64,000 bases of DNA, from the NCBI GenBank assembly GCA_007449985.2, contig VIIQ02000031.1, forward strand, positions 248,001 to 312,000. Direction: 5' to 3'. The translations under genes were made by a program, and so were the position numbers. The stretch comes from Desmodesmus armatus (taxonomy: Eukaryota; Chlorophyta; Chlorophyceae; Sphaeropleales; Scenedesmaceae). The notes below the pieces were generated by a model that searched no databases, had not been told where the DNA came from, and was given only the letters and a program-made list of their open reading frames with translations. Shown here piece by piece: positions 25,240 to 36,449 of the stretch (its first letter is position 1; each line of letters begins with the position of its first letter).

Positions 25240-28200
25240 AAAAGAGAACAAGATCAGCATGCAATGTGTGTTTGCCGCATTCATGGGTTAGGGGTGGGTG
25301 CAGGCTCGACATGCCTGTGTATTACATGCTGCCATGAGTTGCTCCCAAATCAAAAAGAACATGTAGCAAACCAACCATGCATCTTGCAGGCTGGACACTA
25401 TCTTGCCCACAGGATCACGCGATCATCTTTTAAAACACGACTCAGGGTAACATCTCACATCAACACCCTGATCCAAACCCTGAACCCTCCCCACCTGCAG
25501 CTTCATGCCCTGCCGCTCCCCTGCTGCCTGCAGCACCAGCTGCAGGAAGGCCAGGGGCCCAGCACACACCAGCGGCTGAGCACGCGGCAGCACCGCCTGG
25601 TCAAACTCATGCGTGGCCAGACCCTGCAGGCGGTCAAGGACATAGCTGCACAGGGGCGCAGGGTGAGCAGGGAGGGAGGCCGGCAGAAGAGGCGCAGTGT
25701 GGGGGAGGGAGGCCAGCACAAAGATGGACGGACGTAGCTAGAGCAAGCAAGCTAAAAAGCTTCACAGGAACAAGCACCAGCGTTTATGTGGGGTTCAAGC
25801 GAAAGCACAAAGCAGGAAGCATCAGGGGGAACATGGATGTGCCTATCTCCGTAAGAGCAAGCGGGGGATTGCCACCCAACCAGCACACCTTGCAAGCACC
25901 ACAACACCCAGCTCCCACCCCATAATAAGCACACTCACAAACCGCCACATCACCAGCATGCCCTGTCTGTCCCCACCTAGTAATGGCGCGCTTATATGCC
26001 TCCTCTGACGCTGTGCCCATCAGGCCCCGCCCTCCAAACCCTTATGCTGGCTAGCATGTATCCTCTGTGCCAAACCACGTCAGCACGCCCCCTCTGTTCC
26101 CACCTGTTGATGACGCATGCATATGCCTCCTCCGATGCTGTGCCCATCAGCCCCCCCCCAAAACCCACATGCTAGCTAGCTACACAACTATCCTCTATGC
26201 CAAATCACACCAGCACGTCCTGTCTGTCCAACCTGTTGATGACACGGCTGTAGGCCTCCCGACGCTGTAACCATCAGCCCCCCCTCCTTTCCACATGCTA
26301 GCTAGCTACACATGTATCCTTCATGCCAACCACACCAGCACACCACCCCCTGACCCCCTACCCACACCACCCCAGCCCCCCACCTGTTGATGACGCGTGT
26401 GTAGGCCTCCTCTGACGCTGTGCCCATCAGCCCCCCCCCCCAAACCCTACTCCCAATTGCCAGCTAGCTACACATGGGTATCCTCTTTGCCAAACCATAC
26501 ATGCACACCACCCCACCTGTTGATGACGCGTGTGTATGCCTCCTCTGACGCTGTGCCCAGCCCCAGCTGCTCCAGGCAGCTGGCCACACCCACCAGCTCC
26601 TGGGCCCAAGCAGCACCCAGCGCTGGCAGGGGGTCAGGCTCACGCTGCTGCTGCTGCTGCTGTTGTGGGGCCCTGCAGGGGATGGGAAATCAACCAGGGC
26701 AGTCAAGTCAACCAGTGAACGAGACAGGCAGTGCATCGTGAGTGGTTGCTTCTGGGGTGACTTGTGCATAAATGGTGGTCACAACAGCACCGAGTCTGCT
26801 GTACTGCTGATGTGACACACGTGTTTAGTAATACAAATGCACATCAGTTTTGGTATTGATGTCCCTGGTGCTAGGCAGCAGATATTTGAGGCTGGCAGCA
26901 CCACCACTGCTGCCACTGGACATACATGCAAACCCCATGCAAACCCCAGTCTCTGCAGAGACTGTCAAGTGTCAGCGAAAGCGAGCAGCGCACCTTGCTT
27001 GTTGCTGCTGAGGCCCGTTGGGGCTTGTGAGACCATCTTCACTCATGGTATCTGCCAAAGACACCACAGGCATCCACATAAGCTTTGACGTCAGGACACA
27101 CAAACTACACACAAAATGTTCTTGTCGTGCTAAGAAAGTACTGTACCCAGTCTCATCCAGTGCATGCCAGAACATCACAATTGACACACTGCAACTGTCC
27201 GGTAGTGGCCAACACAAGCACCTATGATCACCATGCTGTGTGAGACTTGGTATCTGCCATGTGCTGACAGGTTATGATCGAGCTGGTAGTGTCAGGATTG
27301 CTCTGTGCTGTGTGCTGAACTATATCTGGCAGGCGGCAGGCGGCAAGAATCACTGCTTGTGCTAGTGAAGGTCGGCTTCTTGGGCTTTGTAACCTGTCAT
27401 CCTTTGATGCAACACACTGGCAACTGCACCAGACTGCAGAGAAACTTGGTTCCTACCCGAGTCCTGTGCCTGCTGCTCCTGCAGTTGCTGGATCACCTCA
27501 CACATCTCATGAAGCTTTGTGTGATAGTACTGCTGCAGCAGGTCTGACAGCAGCAGGACAGGAGAGGAAGTCAGGCCCTTTTACTCAGGCATGCCAGCAA
27601 CATCAAGTAGATGTGATGTGCTGCATAGCAATGTCTCCGTCTAGACCTGACCCTAAGAAATGTGCTTTCGACACCCTGTTGCGCCCATGAGTGCATCAGC
27701 AGGCTGCCGTCAGCATGAATTGTTGGTATCGTTGAGCGCGGCGGTTGTGCTTGACGCAGGACTGACAGCAGGTGACGACTGCTACACAGGGCTGGAGAAC
27801 AGAGGAAGCGCAAGACACGCCGCCCCTTCTGCATGCTGATCTTGTTGTGCAGACACCCAACTTAGCAGCCCACAGGCATGACACAGGTGCACTCATGCAC
27901 AGCGTGCAACTTGTGTTCCAGCTGTTCACTGCCTGTCTGTCCTTCCTGATGGCTTACCAGGCAAGCTGAAGGGGGCAGTTGCCATGATGAGTGATGTAAC
28001 AGCCATCCTGTGGCGGTCACACATGCTGGCCAGCAGCGCAACTGTGCTGGCAGGAACCTCCTGCGGTTGTCCCTGCTGCTGCCGTTGTTGCTGCTGCTGT
28101 TGTTGCTGCTGCAGGAGGCCGAGCAGCAGCTGCTGGGCCAGTGCTGACAGCTGCTGTGACTGCTGCTCCACTGCATGGGCGAGGGCCTGCAGGGTGGGTG

Positions 28201-28987
28201 CAGGCAGCAGCAGAAGCAGGAGCAACAGCACCTTCACCACACACCCATATCACTGGCATTGATGTGCAGCAAGCCTATCATAACAATTTTACCCCCCTCG
28301 CTGATTCCACCTTGCGCAGGGCAGACTTGGGGCCTGTGTGGCCTGTGAGCAGGCAGCTGGGTGGCACTGCTAGTGATGCTCCAAGTTGAGAAACACTCAC
28401 GTCTGGTTGTTCTTACACAGCATGTTGGCATGGCAGTAGAAGCACACTACCACCTGTATCGACACGACTATGCATCCCTGGTGGCAATCATGCTGCATCT
28501 GCGCACCTGCAGTGGCTGCAGCAGGCCATGTGCTGCATCACTGCCTTTGGTGGCTTGCACTGACCGCAGCTGCTGCCAGAAGGGCCTGATCAGCTGTCCC
28601 TGAAGCTTGCCCTGCCAGGCAACAGCAGCACACGATCACAGTGTGATCATCACAACTCGTTTGCAGCAAGTGCACCCAGTTGTTCCATGCAGTGTTGGAC
28701 AGCCATGTGGTAAGAGGCAACCAAATAGGTGCTGAAGAAACCATTCGACGGCGTGTTTACCTCGAACTGTTCGTAAGCTATGCTGGCCAGGACATCCAAG
28801 CGCCCACTGCTGCAGAGAGAGGACAGCTGCGCTGCAGAGGGGACGTCCTGCACGAGACAGGGCAGCTCAGGTCAAGATCACTGCCATGAGGGCACTAAAC
28901 GAACATCAGGATGTGCTTTGGCTGCCTCACCCCGCAAGACAAGCTGTGCACATAGGCAAACCAGTTTGCTTGATCAGTGGTTGCCAT
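20239..28987 (-). CDS. APC2: Anaphase-promoting complex subunit 2 (cullin-like)
   Basis: Proposed complement(join(20239..20540,21151..21658,22471..22615,22890..22970,23251..23374,23711..24343,24880..25153,25495..25645,26517..26672,26994..27051,27457..27543,27958..28186,28507..28611,28761..28847,28931..28987)). All 15 exons join in phase and sum to 2997 nt, giving 998 residues. APC2 is the cullin scaffold of the APC/C ubiquitin ligase and pairs with the RING subunit APC11. Recognisable blocks in order are: EWKLRLTYLMLETLGALRSS / FDIVIDYPDSAPALEDL; FKAALQQRLLHAGAATGDII; EPIRAYLRSRPDTIRCIVSML; IYGGPLLFMEEYRRMLADRL and REIRTLELLKIRFGDAGLHA; ACEVLLKDMADSKRLD; FWPELPEHELRLP; LKAPRKLHWRPTLGLVELSL; and the C-terminal winged-helix MGMLTNFGALPCERLHNML. 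Extra length over plant APC2 comes from poly-Gln and poly-Ala inserts. The first exon (MATTDQANWFAYVHSLSCG) and the 58-87 bp exons rest on splice phase alone. Introns carry exon-fragment duplications (separate entries). Confidence 0.93.
20541..20660 (-). repeat. (GCTGT)n tract and duplicated 3' splice site of the last APC2 exon
   Basis: On the minus strand, about eight GCTGT units run directly into the acceptor ...GTGCAG|GCAGCCGTGAGG at 20541/20540. A second copy of the acceptor plus the first exon bases (ACCTCACGGCTGCCTGCACAGC on the plus strand) lies at about 20618-20650. The last intron therefore contains two near-identical acceptors. Confidence 0.8.
21715..21860 (-). repeat. Intronic partial copy of APC2 exon 21151-21658
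   Basis: Plus-strand 21736-21845 repeats 21598-21705, with shared 'cagggtgggccgcc', 'gtgcagctt.cggggcgcctt', 'aggtgcctgaagcgctcagcatacacctgc.cggaagcgggtgtag' and 'gcacagagaga'. The copy holds the acceptor side and about the first 80 bp of the exon, at a spacing of about 137 bp. Confidence 0.85.
22050..22545 (-). repeat. Intronic partial copy of APC2 exon 22471-22615 and flank
   Basis: Plus 22298-22365 ('cacctccagtgctgtgttgagctcgg...ttcaggcagctccggcca') copies the donor end of the exon at 22466-22533. The following 'gactggcactacaagcatgtctcctgc' occurs at 22052 and again at 22368. The intron therefore holds at least two units of roughly 170-320 bp. Confidence 0.8.
24493..25060 (-). repeat. Tandem duplication containing an APC2 exon end (about 284 bp unit)
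   Basis: 'gcatgcattgacgatgaccaagcgcact' occurs at about 24493 and 24777. Each is followed by a C-rich stretch, a donor and the same exon segment. The downstream copy (exon end 24641) still encodes AASFKAALQQRVLHAGAATG in frame and keeps a GTGAGT donor, but no acceptor is seen on its other side. The exon used in the model ends at 24880. Confidence 0.9.
25197..25236. repeat. (GCAGCG)n/(GCA)n microsatellite in an APC2 intron
   Basis: About four 'ggcagc' units are followed by about eleven 'agc' units. Confidence 0.9.
25977..26565 (-). repeat. Five-unit tandem array of an APC2 exon end plus intron
   Basis: The donor-side end of exon 26517-26672 (plus strand 'cacctgttgatgacgcgtgtgta.gcctcctctgacgctgtgccca') recurs with exon ends at 25977, 26104, 26233, 26384 and 26517. 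The spacings are 127, 129, 151 and 133 bp. The intervening intron segment ('gctagctacacat.tatcct...gccaaaccacaccagcac') is repeated too. Every copy keeps a GT at the donor position. Only the 26517 copy continues into the full exon. Confidence 0.92.
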
Positions 28988-29170
28988 GATTGATCAACAT
29001 GCGAAACCCAGTTCGCCGAGCGATTTCAAGAGCGTTCAACAAAATGTATAGCAGTAACAGAGCTGGCGTGAGGCCCCCCAGCAGAAACAAATCTGAGTTT
29101 TGCTCAGATCAGGTCTGGAGTTCAAGTTGAAGCCTGAATATTTCAAACGTGCTCGACCTGTCTGAAACTT
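28880..29170 (-). promoter_or_regulatory. APC2 first exon and 5' flank (homologous to 38.7-39.0 kb)
   Basis: The region upstream of the ATG at 28987 should contain the promoter. It is the only upstream segment with a relative elsewhere in the window. Shared words include 'gatcaacatgc', 'ctcagatcagg.ctggag/caag' and 'ttcaa.ttgaa'. I identify no specific element. Confidence 0.35.
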
Positions 29171-29833
29171 GGGCAATGGGTTCTTCTGATCGCGCCGTCA
29201 ATATCCTACTGGGAGCACCTGCTGCCGATGCACCTGCATGAACTGGCCCAACTTGGCAAGTTATGACCTGGCCCACGGAGCAGCTGTTGTTGACTAAGCG
29301 GCATGCATGGGCACAGCATCACCAGCTTGTGCTGTCTGGTTTGGACAAACACGACTCTTCTCAGCAGTCTGAAGGCACCAAAATTGCAAGCAGTCTTGGG
29401 CGCGACAGCAAACCACGCATCAACAGCACTGTTAAAGCTGGCTCTCAGCCACCCACGCAAGCATGGCACCCTGGGCTTGAACTTGCTGTTTCACGTGTTG
29501 TGTGGGACGTGTTATGGCTCTATCTATTGCTGTTCCAGAACAGGGTGGGCCCTGCTCTGCAGGAGTGCCGGGCCATTTAGTGTCACCAATGCCCACTCAC
29601 ACACAACCTCCCTTGTCAATGATTATGTGCAGCTCATTACCCAAACCGCGCTGCATGAATGGAATGAAAGCTCCCAAGATGCCTTGGAGGTCTGCTGCTG
29701 CTACCAGCTATCGCTAGTATCGCTGCTGTTCTGATAATGCTGCTGCTGCCGCTGCTGCTGCTGCTGCTGCTGCATCGCTTGCACCAAACCTCTGCTGCTG
29801 CTGCTGCTGCTGTTTTGGCGCCGCCGCCGTCAC

Positions 29834-29868
<35 letters not shown>

Positions 29869-31928
29869 AGCTCAAACTTGCTGTCAGCCGCTAGGCTGTG
29901 CAGTTGGTATGGGCTGCTGCTGTGCCGCGTCAGGGGCTGCCAGCTGTGTACAGTGAAGCTGAGTCGACAGCATGAGCCCCCTTGTACATGTATGTGTTCC
30001 ATCAGCAGCAAGCCTGGTGGTGCTACAGCAGCAGGGTGAGGTTGTTGCTGCAGGGATCCAGTCTGCTGGGGCGCCTGTGAGCGCCCAACAATCAATGCAC
30101 TGACCATTTGATGCAAACACTTCTGCATGTCTGTCTAGTCGATGTCGACAAAGACGGCGTCATCGTTGTTCCTGCGCTCAAGTGTGCAATTCAGTGGTGT
30201 ATCACGCCGTTCAGGGGTGTTGCACGTACTGGGGCAAAGTGCTTTCAAAGCCCTACCCACGCAACCTTCAACATTTTCCCATGATGTACCCTACAGTCCC
30301 ACACAGTACGGTACGACAGGAACCACCCATGGTCCCTGGCAATGAATCAAAGGGACCTCAGTCACACTACGCTTGCAGCAATTCGGCAGGCAAAAGAGTT
30401 CCAAACTCGAAACACAAACATGCTCCAACAAGTCCTTGTACAGTACTGTACAGTCCGGTAGTATCTGACATACTGGAACTGGACAGCAGAAGCGGCCCTG
30501 TGGGGTGACATTGGACCTCACTATACAACCAGACAATGAACCCACCTCAGGTAAGATACTTTGGAATAAAATTGTCAGCCTAAAAGCTTCAAGGACAGGG
30601 ATGATGCGCTAGTTTGCTAGGTGGTTGTACAGCCATCGTGGCATGAACCCTACACGCCAGGAATGCTTCAGATGTCCGAGCGCACAGCAATGTCAAGCAA
30701 AACATCTCTTTAACAAGCCAGAATCTCCTTAGCGCCATTGCACTGGTGCTGTATTTACTGCTGACAGGGTGCGCTCTGTCAGGCAGCGCCAGCTGTGTGT
30801 GCGCGAATGTGGGCCTGGCGCTTCAGCTACAGAATACAGCGCAGGCTTCACAGGAGCAGCAAATGAGGGTATGCTGCGGCTATGAGTCGGCTGAAGGACT
30901 CCCTCGCCCAACGGTCTCTGGACAGCCTGTCGGCTTGGTGAGAGACTTGGGGGACCCCTCCGCGTCTCCAAGGACTCCTTGGAGACGACAGCTTTCGTTG
31001 TTTCTGGTGTCCCATTAGCTCTTTGTATGCTCCCAACACATCCTTAGGTCCGCTCAAGCAAGCTAGATAGTCGTCTCCTTAACGCCAGTGCACTGGTGCT
31101 GTATTACTGCTGACAGGGTGCGCTCTGTCAGGCAGTGCCAGCTGTGTGTGCGTGAAATGTGAGCCTGTTGCTGCAGGAACCCAGCGCAGGTCTCGCAGGA
31201 GTAGCACTGTGGGGATATGCTGCGTGCTATGTTTGCCGAATCAGAGGCTTCTCTCCCCATAAGGTCTCTACAGCCGAAAGGCGTGGTGCGAGGCTGGGGA
31301 CTCCTTCGCTCCGCTCCTGGGAGACGACTGCTTGCTCAGGGCCAACTTTCATTTCTTTTTGAAGTCCGTGTGGGCGGCCTCCCCGTGGCGATTTTGGATT
31401 GCCTGCTGCTGATGGCAGATAGGTGCATGTTCTGCTCCTTCTGCTTCAGCAGCAAGCATACTAACGGCCCACAACAGCAATTTACTCTTGCTGTTACCAC
31501 AATTGCAAACTTTGGATCCTTGCTTGCCACCAGACTGCAAGCAGTTGGCTGTGCTGGCTGGAGGACAGTCAGGCAGTACTGCTGGTACAGGTACCTGCAC
31601 TTGTACAGCATCAGCACCAACAACACACCTGTACATCACACCATACCTTGCTGTCCTGCATACACCCCTGCAGCTTCTGAGCACAGGGGTGGGGACACAT
31701 GCTGCTGTCTGAAGACACGACACCATGTCCCACATTGTGACAGGAACTATGGTACCATCAACAAACAAAAACCACCATGGTGGTTCTGCTCACAGTTGCT
31801 TTGCCCGCCTCAACACTCTCTGCTGCCCTCTGCCCTGCTGAAACTGCTGCTGCCCAGTACAGTCAACCATAACCCAGCTTGGTTCAGCTAGCTCACTCAA
31901 CCCTGTAGCTGGCAACACCCCGTCCGAT
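28988..31928. other. About 2.9 kb with no resolved gene; contains CAG tract and a duplicated element
   Basis: 29735-29870 is a long CTG/CAG and GCC-rich tract. On the minus strand it reads as Ser/Gln/Ala runs and may be the low-complexity 3' part of the upstream minus-strand gene, but I cannot splice it in. The remainder (29,900-30,700 and 31,340-31,900) shows no convincing coding sequence. Confidence 0.45.
30722..31335. repeat. Two copies of a roughly 265-285 bp element with short inverted ends
   Basis: Copy A (about 30722-30992) and copy B (about 31069-31330) share 'ctccttagcgcca/taacgccagtgcactggtgctgtatt.actgctgacagggtgcgctctgtcaggcag.gccagctgtgtgtg' and the ending 'ggactcctt...ggagacgac'. 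Copy B begins GTCGTCTCC and ends GGAGACGAC, a perfect 9-bp inverted terminal pair. No target-site duplication was recognised. Confidence 0.6.
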
Positions 31929-34900
31929 TCACCCCACAGTGGCTGCTGCAACTGCCTCCCGCAGGGGGGCCCAGGATGTGAGGCCGTTGCGCTGCTCCTG
32001 CGGCACGGACTGCCATAGCAGCACAAGCAGCCACCGAACTGCCTGCTTGACCAGCTGCTGCTGCTGGGCGTGGCTGCTGCTGATGGGCACTGTAGCTGTT
32101 ACAGTACGGCTGCGCTGAACATAGCTGATCCTCACATTCTCACCCTGTGTGGCGCAACTGCTCTTGACGAGCTGCAGCACATCTGTCAGCTGTAGCAGGC
32201 CGCTGGCACTGACCTCCCACACAACAACCTGCTTCTGGCCCTGCTCCAGGGGACTGCCTGCATCCCTCAGCGCAACCACCTTGCTGCCCGCCTCCTCCAC
32301 CATCTTGTACACTTGGTCATCACCTGGGTGCTGCATGGCCTCAAAGGCCCCAAACACGCCAAGGGGCTGACAACCGCTGTGGGTGCTCCGCCGCTTGGAC
32401 CAGCTGCTGCCTCGCTGCCTGAACCAGCTGCTGCAGCAGCAGCCGCTGGGGGTGCGGCTGCTGCAATGGCAGCTGCACCGTCAGCATCTGCGGCCATGGG
32501 CATGGCCCCCTGCACCAAACACAAGGCGCCCTGATTAGGAGGGCAGACAGTGGGTGCACGCGCTGTCTTTCACTACGAGAGTCGCCGACAGCTGTGCTCG
32601 GCTGCCTGTCGGGCATGACACCTCGCCCTTTACAAACAAACAGACTCATACCATAGCTACACAAGCGCCTCCTCCTTGTGAATCTGTCGTATCAGTGCAG
32701 GGAACCCCACCCAACTTCCCCAAGCCTGCTGTATGCCTCATTGGACACACATCTAGGGGCTGCTTTGACATATAGCTTATTGAGGTGCGATTTAGGTCCC
32801 TACACTTTGCCTGCACCCCTGCAGAATCCATGGCCGGACGCCTCTCGTAGACAAACCCCTCACCTGCTGCAGCCCAGGCCATCCCTGGTCCTGTGCCACT
32901 GCTGCCACACCGCCTGCTGCTGGGGGCTCCTCACACGCCGGGCCTGGTGCTGCAGGTGTTGGCTGCTGCTCCTGTAGGTATTGGTCTGCTGAGAGAACCT
33001 GTGAGCAGCACACAATTGATGATTGATGCAACATACACCAGTACATGTGTCTTTTACGACTCAAGCAGGACGCCTTCTGCATCCCAACCCAAAAACTGTG
33101 TGACACGCTGTCCGACCGCTGCAAGCATTATTCAGGCTTCTGAGGAACGCTGCTTGGAGGTAAAGACGCCTAGGGTGGTACATGAGTCGAAACGTTAGCA
33201 TGCATATGTGCCGGAGGTCAGAGCAGGATGCCTCTCACCTGCTGCTGCGCACGTCTGCCCTCGTCCTGTGCCCCAGCCGCCGCTGCCATTAGCTGCAGGC
33301 AGAAATGTGTGGCAGCGTGTGTGGAAGACATGCAGCCAGTTTGTCAAGAATCAACCAGAGTCTAATGCTGAGCCTTGTCAGGTACAGGCTGCTGAGTTCT
33401 TGTAGATGTTGACCAACTACGTCGCTGAAAGCAAATTCCCCCTCAAGCAGCATGCAGAATGTGCTGGGAGTAGTAGGGCGCGTCTGTGTTGCATGCCTGC
33501 TGACATCAGCCTATGCCTGAGATGACGTCCTTCAGCATCATTGCTAGCTTGTGATGTGTATATCGCGCAGCATATAAGAGCGCACCGCCTGCCTACCTTT
33601 GACGCCTCTTCATTCTCACGCGCCACGCGCTGCCTGCGCAGAAGCCCCAAGAGGTCCCAGAAATGGTGCAACTGGGCCACCCTGGCGGCCACATCAGGGT
33701 TGCCAGCCTCCAGTGGTGAGCCCCTCGGTGCGTCCTGCTGCTGCTGCTGTCCCTCCTCCCCTCCCGCTTCAAGCTGCTGCTGTCCTGCTGCCGCCGACAC
33801 TGCAGCAGGAGCGCCTGAGGGTGCCACCCTCAATGCGGCACTGGAACCTGCGGCTGCTCCATCCTGCTGCTGCTGCTGCTGCTCTCCTGCGCCAACCTGC
33901 TGCTGCTCTGCCGTGCCAACATGCTGCTGTCCTGCTGGAGTTGACGTTGCAGCAGGAGCGCCTGAGGGTGCACTCACACTCAGCGCGGCACTGGAAGCTG
34001 CGGCTGCCACATCCTGGTACAGCTGCAGCACCTGAGTCATGCTGTGGGTCAGTGTGCGCTCAATCTCGCTGATGGCGGACTGGCCGAGTGCGCTCACCAC
34101 TGACTGTAGCTGCAGCACACCCTGCAGTGCCACGATGCACACAAGTGCCGACAGGGAGCCAGTGCGCAAGGCTACCTGCATGTGCTGCTGCCTGACCCAA
34201 GCCAGCAGAGCCACAACATCGCCAAACCAGCTGTGAACGCGCCGCGGGGTCAGCACAGCTGCTAGTGGCATGGCACTGGCAGGCAGGTTGCCTGACGTGA
34301 GCTCCTGGGCGATGTGAAGCAGCACTGTTGCTGCCATGACAGGCTGGTATGGGCAGAGAGCCAACGCTTCTGCCGCAATCTGACCAGCACTGACTGGCTG
34401 GGCAGCACCGCCGTTGAGGATAGCTGCTGCTGCTGCGGCGGCGGCTGCTGCGGCGGCGGCAACGGGTGCTGCGGCTGCGGCAACCAAATGTGGCGCGGCT
34501 GATGCCAGTGCTGCAATGATAGCGCCTTCAACTGTGACGGCGTCTGCCTGCACCAAGCGGAAACCAAGCGGTGAGACATACAGAAGGGCAGACATCGGGT
34601 GCATGGTCAGCTCTCTCGCAGGAGAATTATCAACAGCGGCGCTTGACCCTCTGTCCTGCAGGACGCTTTGCCTCTGGTCATACACCTGCAGGTTTTACAA
34701 GTCGTAAGTAATCACAGAAGTGCAGGAGAGCACGCACTACTACACAGACACCCCGTGCACGATCAAGGCCCCACACTGCAGAGATGATGATGAGAGAGAT
34801 GCATACAATCCTAGCTGCAGATACATCCATCTAACCAGTGCTGGGCTGACGCTGCACTGAGCATTGCTGAACACAGTGGGTGCAGCAGCGACACAGGGAT

Positions 34901-36449
34901 GCTAAATGCGCGTTCACACCTGGGGTTCGTCCTGCTGGTGGCTGCGTATGCCTGCACGAGCAAATTCTTCCACAGACTCCCCGCCCAATATCAACATCAA
35001 CAGGCCCTGCAGGGTTGGACAGCAGAGCGTGTTTGTGACCGGCAGGCAGCGAGCAGGTCTTGCAGGCAGCAACCGCTGAGAACATGTAGTGCCACAGCAG
35101 CAGCCATGTCCGAGTGTCACTCTTTACAGCAACACCAAGACTTGATGGCCACACAAGCATGCCGCCGCGCTAGTCAGTATGCTGCATGTGATGCTGCTTG
35201 CATGCAGCATGCACAACTGCTTTGGCACCACTCAGGCCTGGGCCAATAACGTTCGACAGCGAGCCGCTCACAGCAGCACTGCATGGGGCCAGCACACACA
35301 CCTGATGTGGGCCCTGACCTCCTGCCTGCTGGCCCGGCGCATGTGCCTGGGCGGACTGCTGCAAGCCAACCTGCTCTAGGTGGGGGTAGGTGCCAGCCTG
35401 CGGGACAGCGGCAGCACATGCGCGTCAGCACACAAGTTGCGCACCATGTCAGATTCAGCTCAGCACTGACGACTGCATGGTGTTGCATGTCATGTGTGAT
35501 GTGTGCAGGACAAGGCCATGCTGCCACAAGCACGGTTGTGCTCACCCTTGGCCGCCTGGCAGGGCTGCTGACCTCGCCAGTGTAGCGATCAACTGCCACA
35601 GAAACAACCGCAGCAACACATGATGTGCCATAGTGGTGTGAGGCATTCGTAAGGCAGCAAAGGCAGCAGTCGCCCCTGTAACATGCAGCTGCCAGCTGTG
35701 CTGGGGCCACAGGTAGAAGCCAGCACACCATGCATGCCGTCATGCGCTGTGCTGGGGTGCCACAAGGAAGCCAGCATGCTGTGCTGGACCTGCAGGATGA
35801 TTGCAGCAGGCATGCTGGCTTGCGCTGCCTGACTGGCATTTACTTTTGGACACCATGCCTGGTAAACACAAGTGCTGGTGCTGCTGCACACCAGCACATG
35901 TTGCATCAGCAACACACAACGCAGCTTCCATGTGGAGCTTACTAGGTCGCCCTTTGGCACCACGGGTTGGTTGCTTCCTTCCTCCACTCATCCCACGAGA
36001 CAGCGATCAGGTGCTGGATGCAATCTCATCAGCAGCTGGACAACTGTTCATGCCTGCTGCTGCAGTGCCAGCTGGCACTGGGGTGATAGCACCTGCAGGG
36101 CAAGGACGATCAGAATGACTGTTAGGCTCCTTGCAGCAGGTTGTGGTCGACCAAGTTGAATGCTTGGTTGCCTTGTCAACACAACGTGCTATTCTGGCGG
36201 TTGGTTGCTGCTTGGCAGCAGCTACAGCTTCAGTTGGGCAGCAAATTGGGCAGCAGCAGTCTCATTGCAGCTGCGCAGCAGTCGAGACCCACCAGCTGTC
36301 ACTGCAGTACTACTTTTATTTTCAGGTGCAGGACACCTCTGTGACAGGCTGCATACAATTCTGTTTGGCATGTCCAGGCCCTGCACGCTGGTGAACTTGC
36401 CAAAGTACAAGTCACTGCCTCTGGCAGGACAACCAGCAATCACAGCTGC
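31929..36449 (-). CDS. Multi-exon protein, beta-propeller-like then helical (unrecognised)
   Basis: Exons supported by splice sites and phase 0 joins: 35302..35370 (23 codons), 34920..35006 (GLLMLILGGESVEEFARAGI), 33597..34685 (363 codons), 33239..33292 and 32864..32998. A final segment then reads through VYKMVEEAGSKVVALRDAG to about 31929. A further good exon, 36337..36449, encodes strand-rich sequence (DLYFGKFTSVQGLDMPNRIV). A probable exon ending at 35546 contains VVSVAVDRYTGEVSS. The 363-codon exon is mostly alpha-helical with poly-Ala and Gln-rich insertions and includes PMSALLYVSPLGFRLVQ. Strand-rich then helical order resembles propeller-solenoid scaffolds such as nucleoporins, but no diagnostic motif was seen. 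The 5' end and the joints between 35.5 and 38.3 kb are not solved, nor is the exact start of the last exon near 32.36 kb. Minus-strand frames at 37713-38273 and 37151-37438 may be upstream exons. Confidence 0.55.

Noticed and set aside
31929..36449. Assignment of the propeller-helical gene to nucleoporin Nup155 or Nup133
   Set aside because: Only the general order of folds is similar. I could not find the family's conserved motifs, so no symbol is given.
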